Shown: positions 5,294-5,696 of the stretch, in pieces | Layout: each line of letters opens with the position of its first letter | Position numbering within the stretch: the stretch's first letter is position 1 | From: Actinomycetota bacterium | Lineage (GTDB): Bacteria > Actinomycetota > Thermoleophilia > Gaiellales > Gaiellaceae | Direction: 5' to 3' | Length of the DNA: 5,696 bases | NCBI GenBank assembly: GCA_013821525.1 | Contig: JACDGR010000235.1 | Coordinates: forward strand, 1 to 5,696 | Program-made: the position numbers and the translations under genes | Notes under the pieces: generated by a model | The model's input: the letters and a program-made list of their open reading frames with translations, nothing else | What the model was told of the DNA's origin: nothing | The model's database searches: none

Positions 5294-5319
5294 GTCTTAT
5301 GTACCAGTACATAAGACAT
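5292..5319. promoter_or_regulatory. Perfect 13-bp inverted repeat overlapping the J-domain gene start
   Basis: ATGTCTTATGTAC (5292-5304) and GTACATAAGACAT (5307-5319) are perfect reverse complements with a 2-base spacer. The dyad covers the first two bases of the start codon and the position where a Shine-Dalgarno sequence would be. A dimeric repressor bound here would block transcription, and the RNA hairpin would hide the start codon. A recombinase site is a less likely alternative. Confidence 0.65.
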
Positions 5320-5345
5320 AGCGCCGCGAGAAGGGCGTGAGCAGC

Positions 5346-5369
5346 TTCTTATGTACGAGCACATAAGAA
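5346..5369. promoter_or_regulatory. Second copy of the TTATGTAC palindrome
   Basis: TTCTTATGT (5346-5354) and ACATAAGAA (5361-5369) are perfect arms around ACGAGC. Over 22 bases it matches the palindrome at 5292-5319 except near the centre. The two centres are 52 bases apart, about five helical turns, so two bound dimers would face the same side of the DNA. Confidence 0.6.
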
Positions 5370-5382
5370 CGCCTTCGCCGCG

Positions 5383-5397
5383 GGCAGGCGAGCTGCC
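5383..5397 (-). terminator. Weak hairpin after the right-edge gene
   Basis: GGCAG-5-CTGCC lies directly downstream of the stop at 5400 on the minus strand. The 5-bp stem has no T-tract, so termination is only possible, not shown. Confidence 0.2.
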
Positions 5398-5399
5398 TT

Positions 5400-5696
5400 T
5401 CACGGGAGATACGAAGGGTGAGGACGCAAGCCGACCGCGAGCAACGCGAGGGAGGAGAGCGTGCTGAACGAACCGGCCGGCATCCGCCGATCGCATTCGG
5501 CGAAGAAGCATCCGCCCGGCGTCCGCCGTCGTTGCAGCTTCTTGAGCGGTCGTCCTCCTTGAGCCTCGATCGCCCGGGTCCTCGCGTAGCGAGCGCGAAG
5601 GAACTCCGCACCGCGCTTCTCCCCGATGCGCCGTATGAGCTCGCACGGCGCCGGAGCGGTCTCGTTCAGCGCCCGCGCGATCGCCGCGGGCAGCTC
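5400..5696 (-). CDS. PHAX-type RNA-binding domain protein, C-terminal part (5' end outside window)
   Basis: The frame enters from the right edge and is open for 98 codons to TGA at 5400. Residues 4-30 of the fragment (AAIARALNETAPAPCELIRRIGEKRGA) and RAIEAQGG...LQRRRTPGGCFF (41-65) match the pattern I know from small prokaryotic proteins annotated with the PHAX RNA-binding domain. There a helical region ends in an EAxGG segment and RRRTPGGVFF. The family is best known from the eukaryotic snRNA export adaptor; its bacterial role is unknown, and RNA binding is inferred. After FFAE the tail (residues 66-98) is Ser/Leu-rich and may be unrelated to the domain. It lies upstream of the twin palindromes and the J-domain gene, on the same strand. 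No start or ribosome binding site is in the window. The alternative is an unrelated basic protein with a chance match. Confidence 0.55.
   Translation of the reverse strand, partial: ELPAAIARALNETAPAPCELIRRIGEKRGAEFLRARYARTRAIEAQGGRPLKKLQRRRTPGGCFFAECDRRMPAGSFSTLSSLALLAVGLRPHPSYLP

Noticed and set aside
5292..5369. dif-like or attachment site for the recombinase
   Set aside because: The arms point the opposite way to the dif pattern (TTATGT...ACATAA rather than CATAA...TTATG), and no integration boundary is visible, so an operator is preferred.
5254..5646. 130-residue and 104-residue minus-strand ORFs near the right edge
   Set aside because: They are alternative frames of the edge-spanning gene; only the frame ending at 5400 carries the RRRTPGG motif and balanced composition.

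Overview
The window is GC-rich accessory DNA from a high-GC bacterium. The Uma2-type protein reads like the many paralogues seen in large myxobacterial genomes, so a Polyangia/Myxococcota host is my best guess. That is an inference from protein style; there is no marker gene. A ParF/ParG-like partition pair beside a tyrosine recombinase suggests a plasmid, plasmid-derived island or integrative element. No replication initiator, relaxase or tRNA is visible, so the type of element stays open.

Layout, left to right. Bases 1-938 (minus) hold most of an unrecognised protein with an acidic linker, a small Trp-Gly-Pro-Gly module and a Met-rich tail that runs off the left edge. Bases 939-1598 carry no convincing gene. 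Most of that stretch is a degenerate array of GACGTC sites spaced about 11 or 21 bp apart, followed by two short inverted repeats. Bases 1599-2165 (plus) encode a Uma2/DUF820 nuclease-fold protein, the only plus-strand gene. Bases 2252-2707 (minus) encode an unrecognised 151-residue protein.

A compact partition-like cassette follows on the minus strand. A small ParA/ParF ATPase (3637-2987) overlaps by 4 bases a 67-residue ribbon-helix-helix protein (2990-2787). GTAC-centred palindromes lie on both sides of the pair, and the two sides share an identical 12-mer. These are the best candidates for a centromere/operator. Upstream lie a tyrosine recombinase (4719-3733), a protein joining a Cys-rich DUF6788-like N-terminus to a C-terminal J domain (5293-4784), and the C-terminal part of a protein with a PHAX-type RNA-binding motif (5696-5400, partial). 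Two related palindromes, centred 52 bp apart, sit before the J-domain gene, and one overlaps its start codon.

Taken together, the minus-strand genes look like a maintenance and mobility block: recombination plus segregation, with accessory proteins of unclear role. No complete defence system or CRISPR array is visible. The least explained features are the helically phased array, the twin palindromes and the J-domain fusion.
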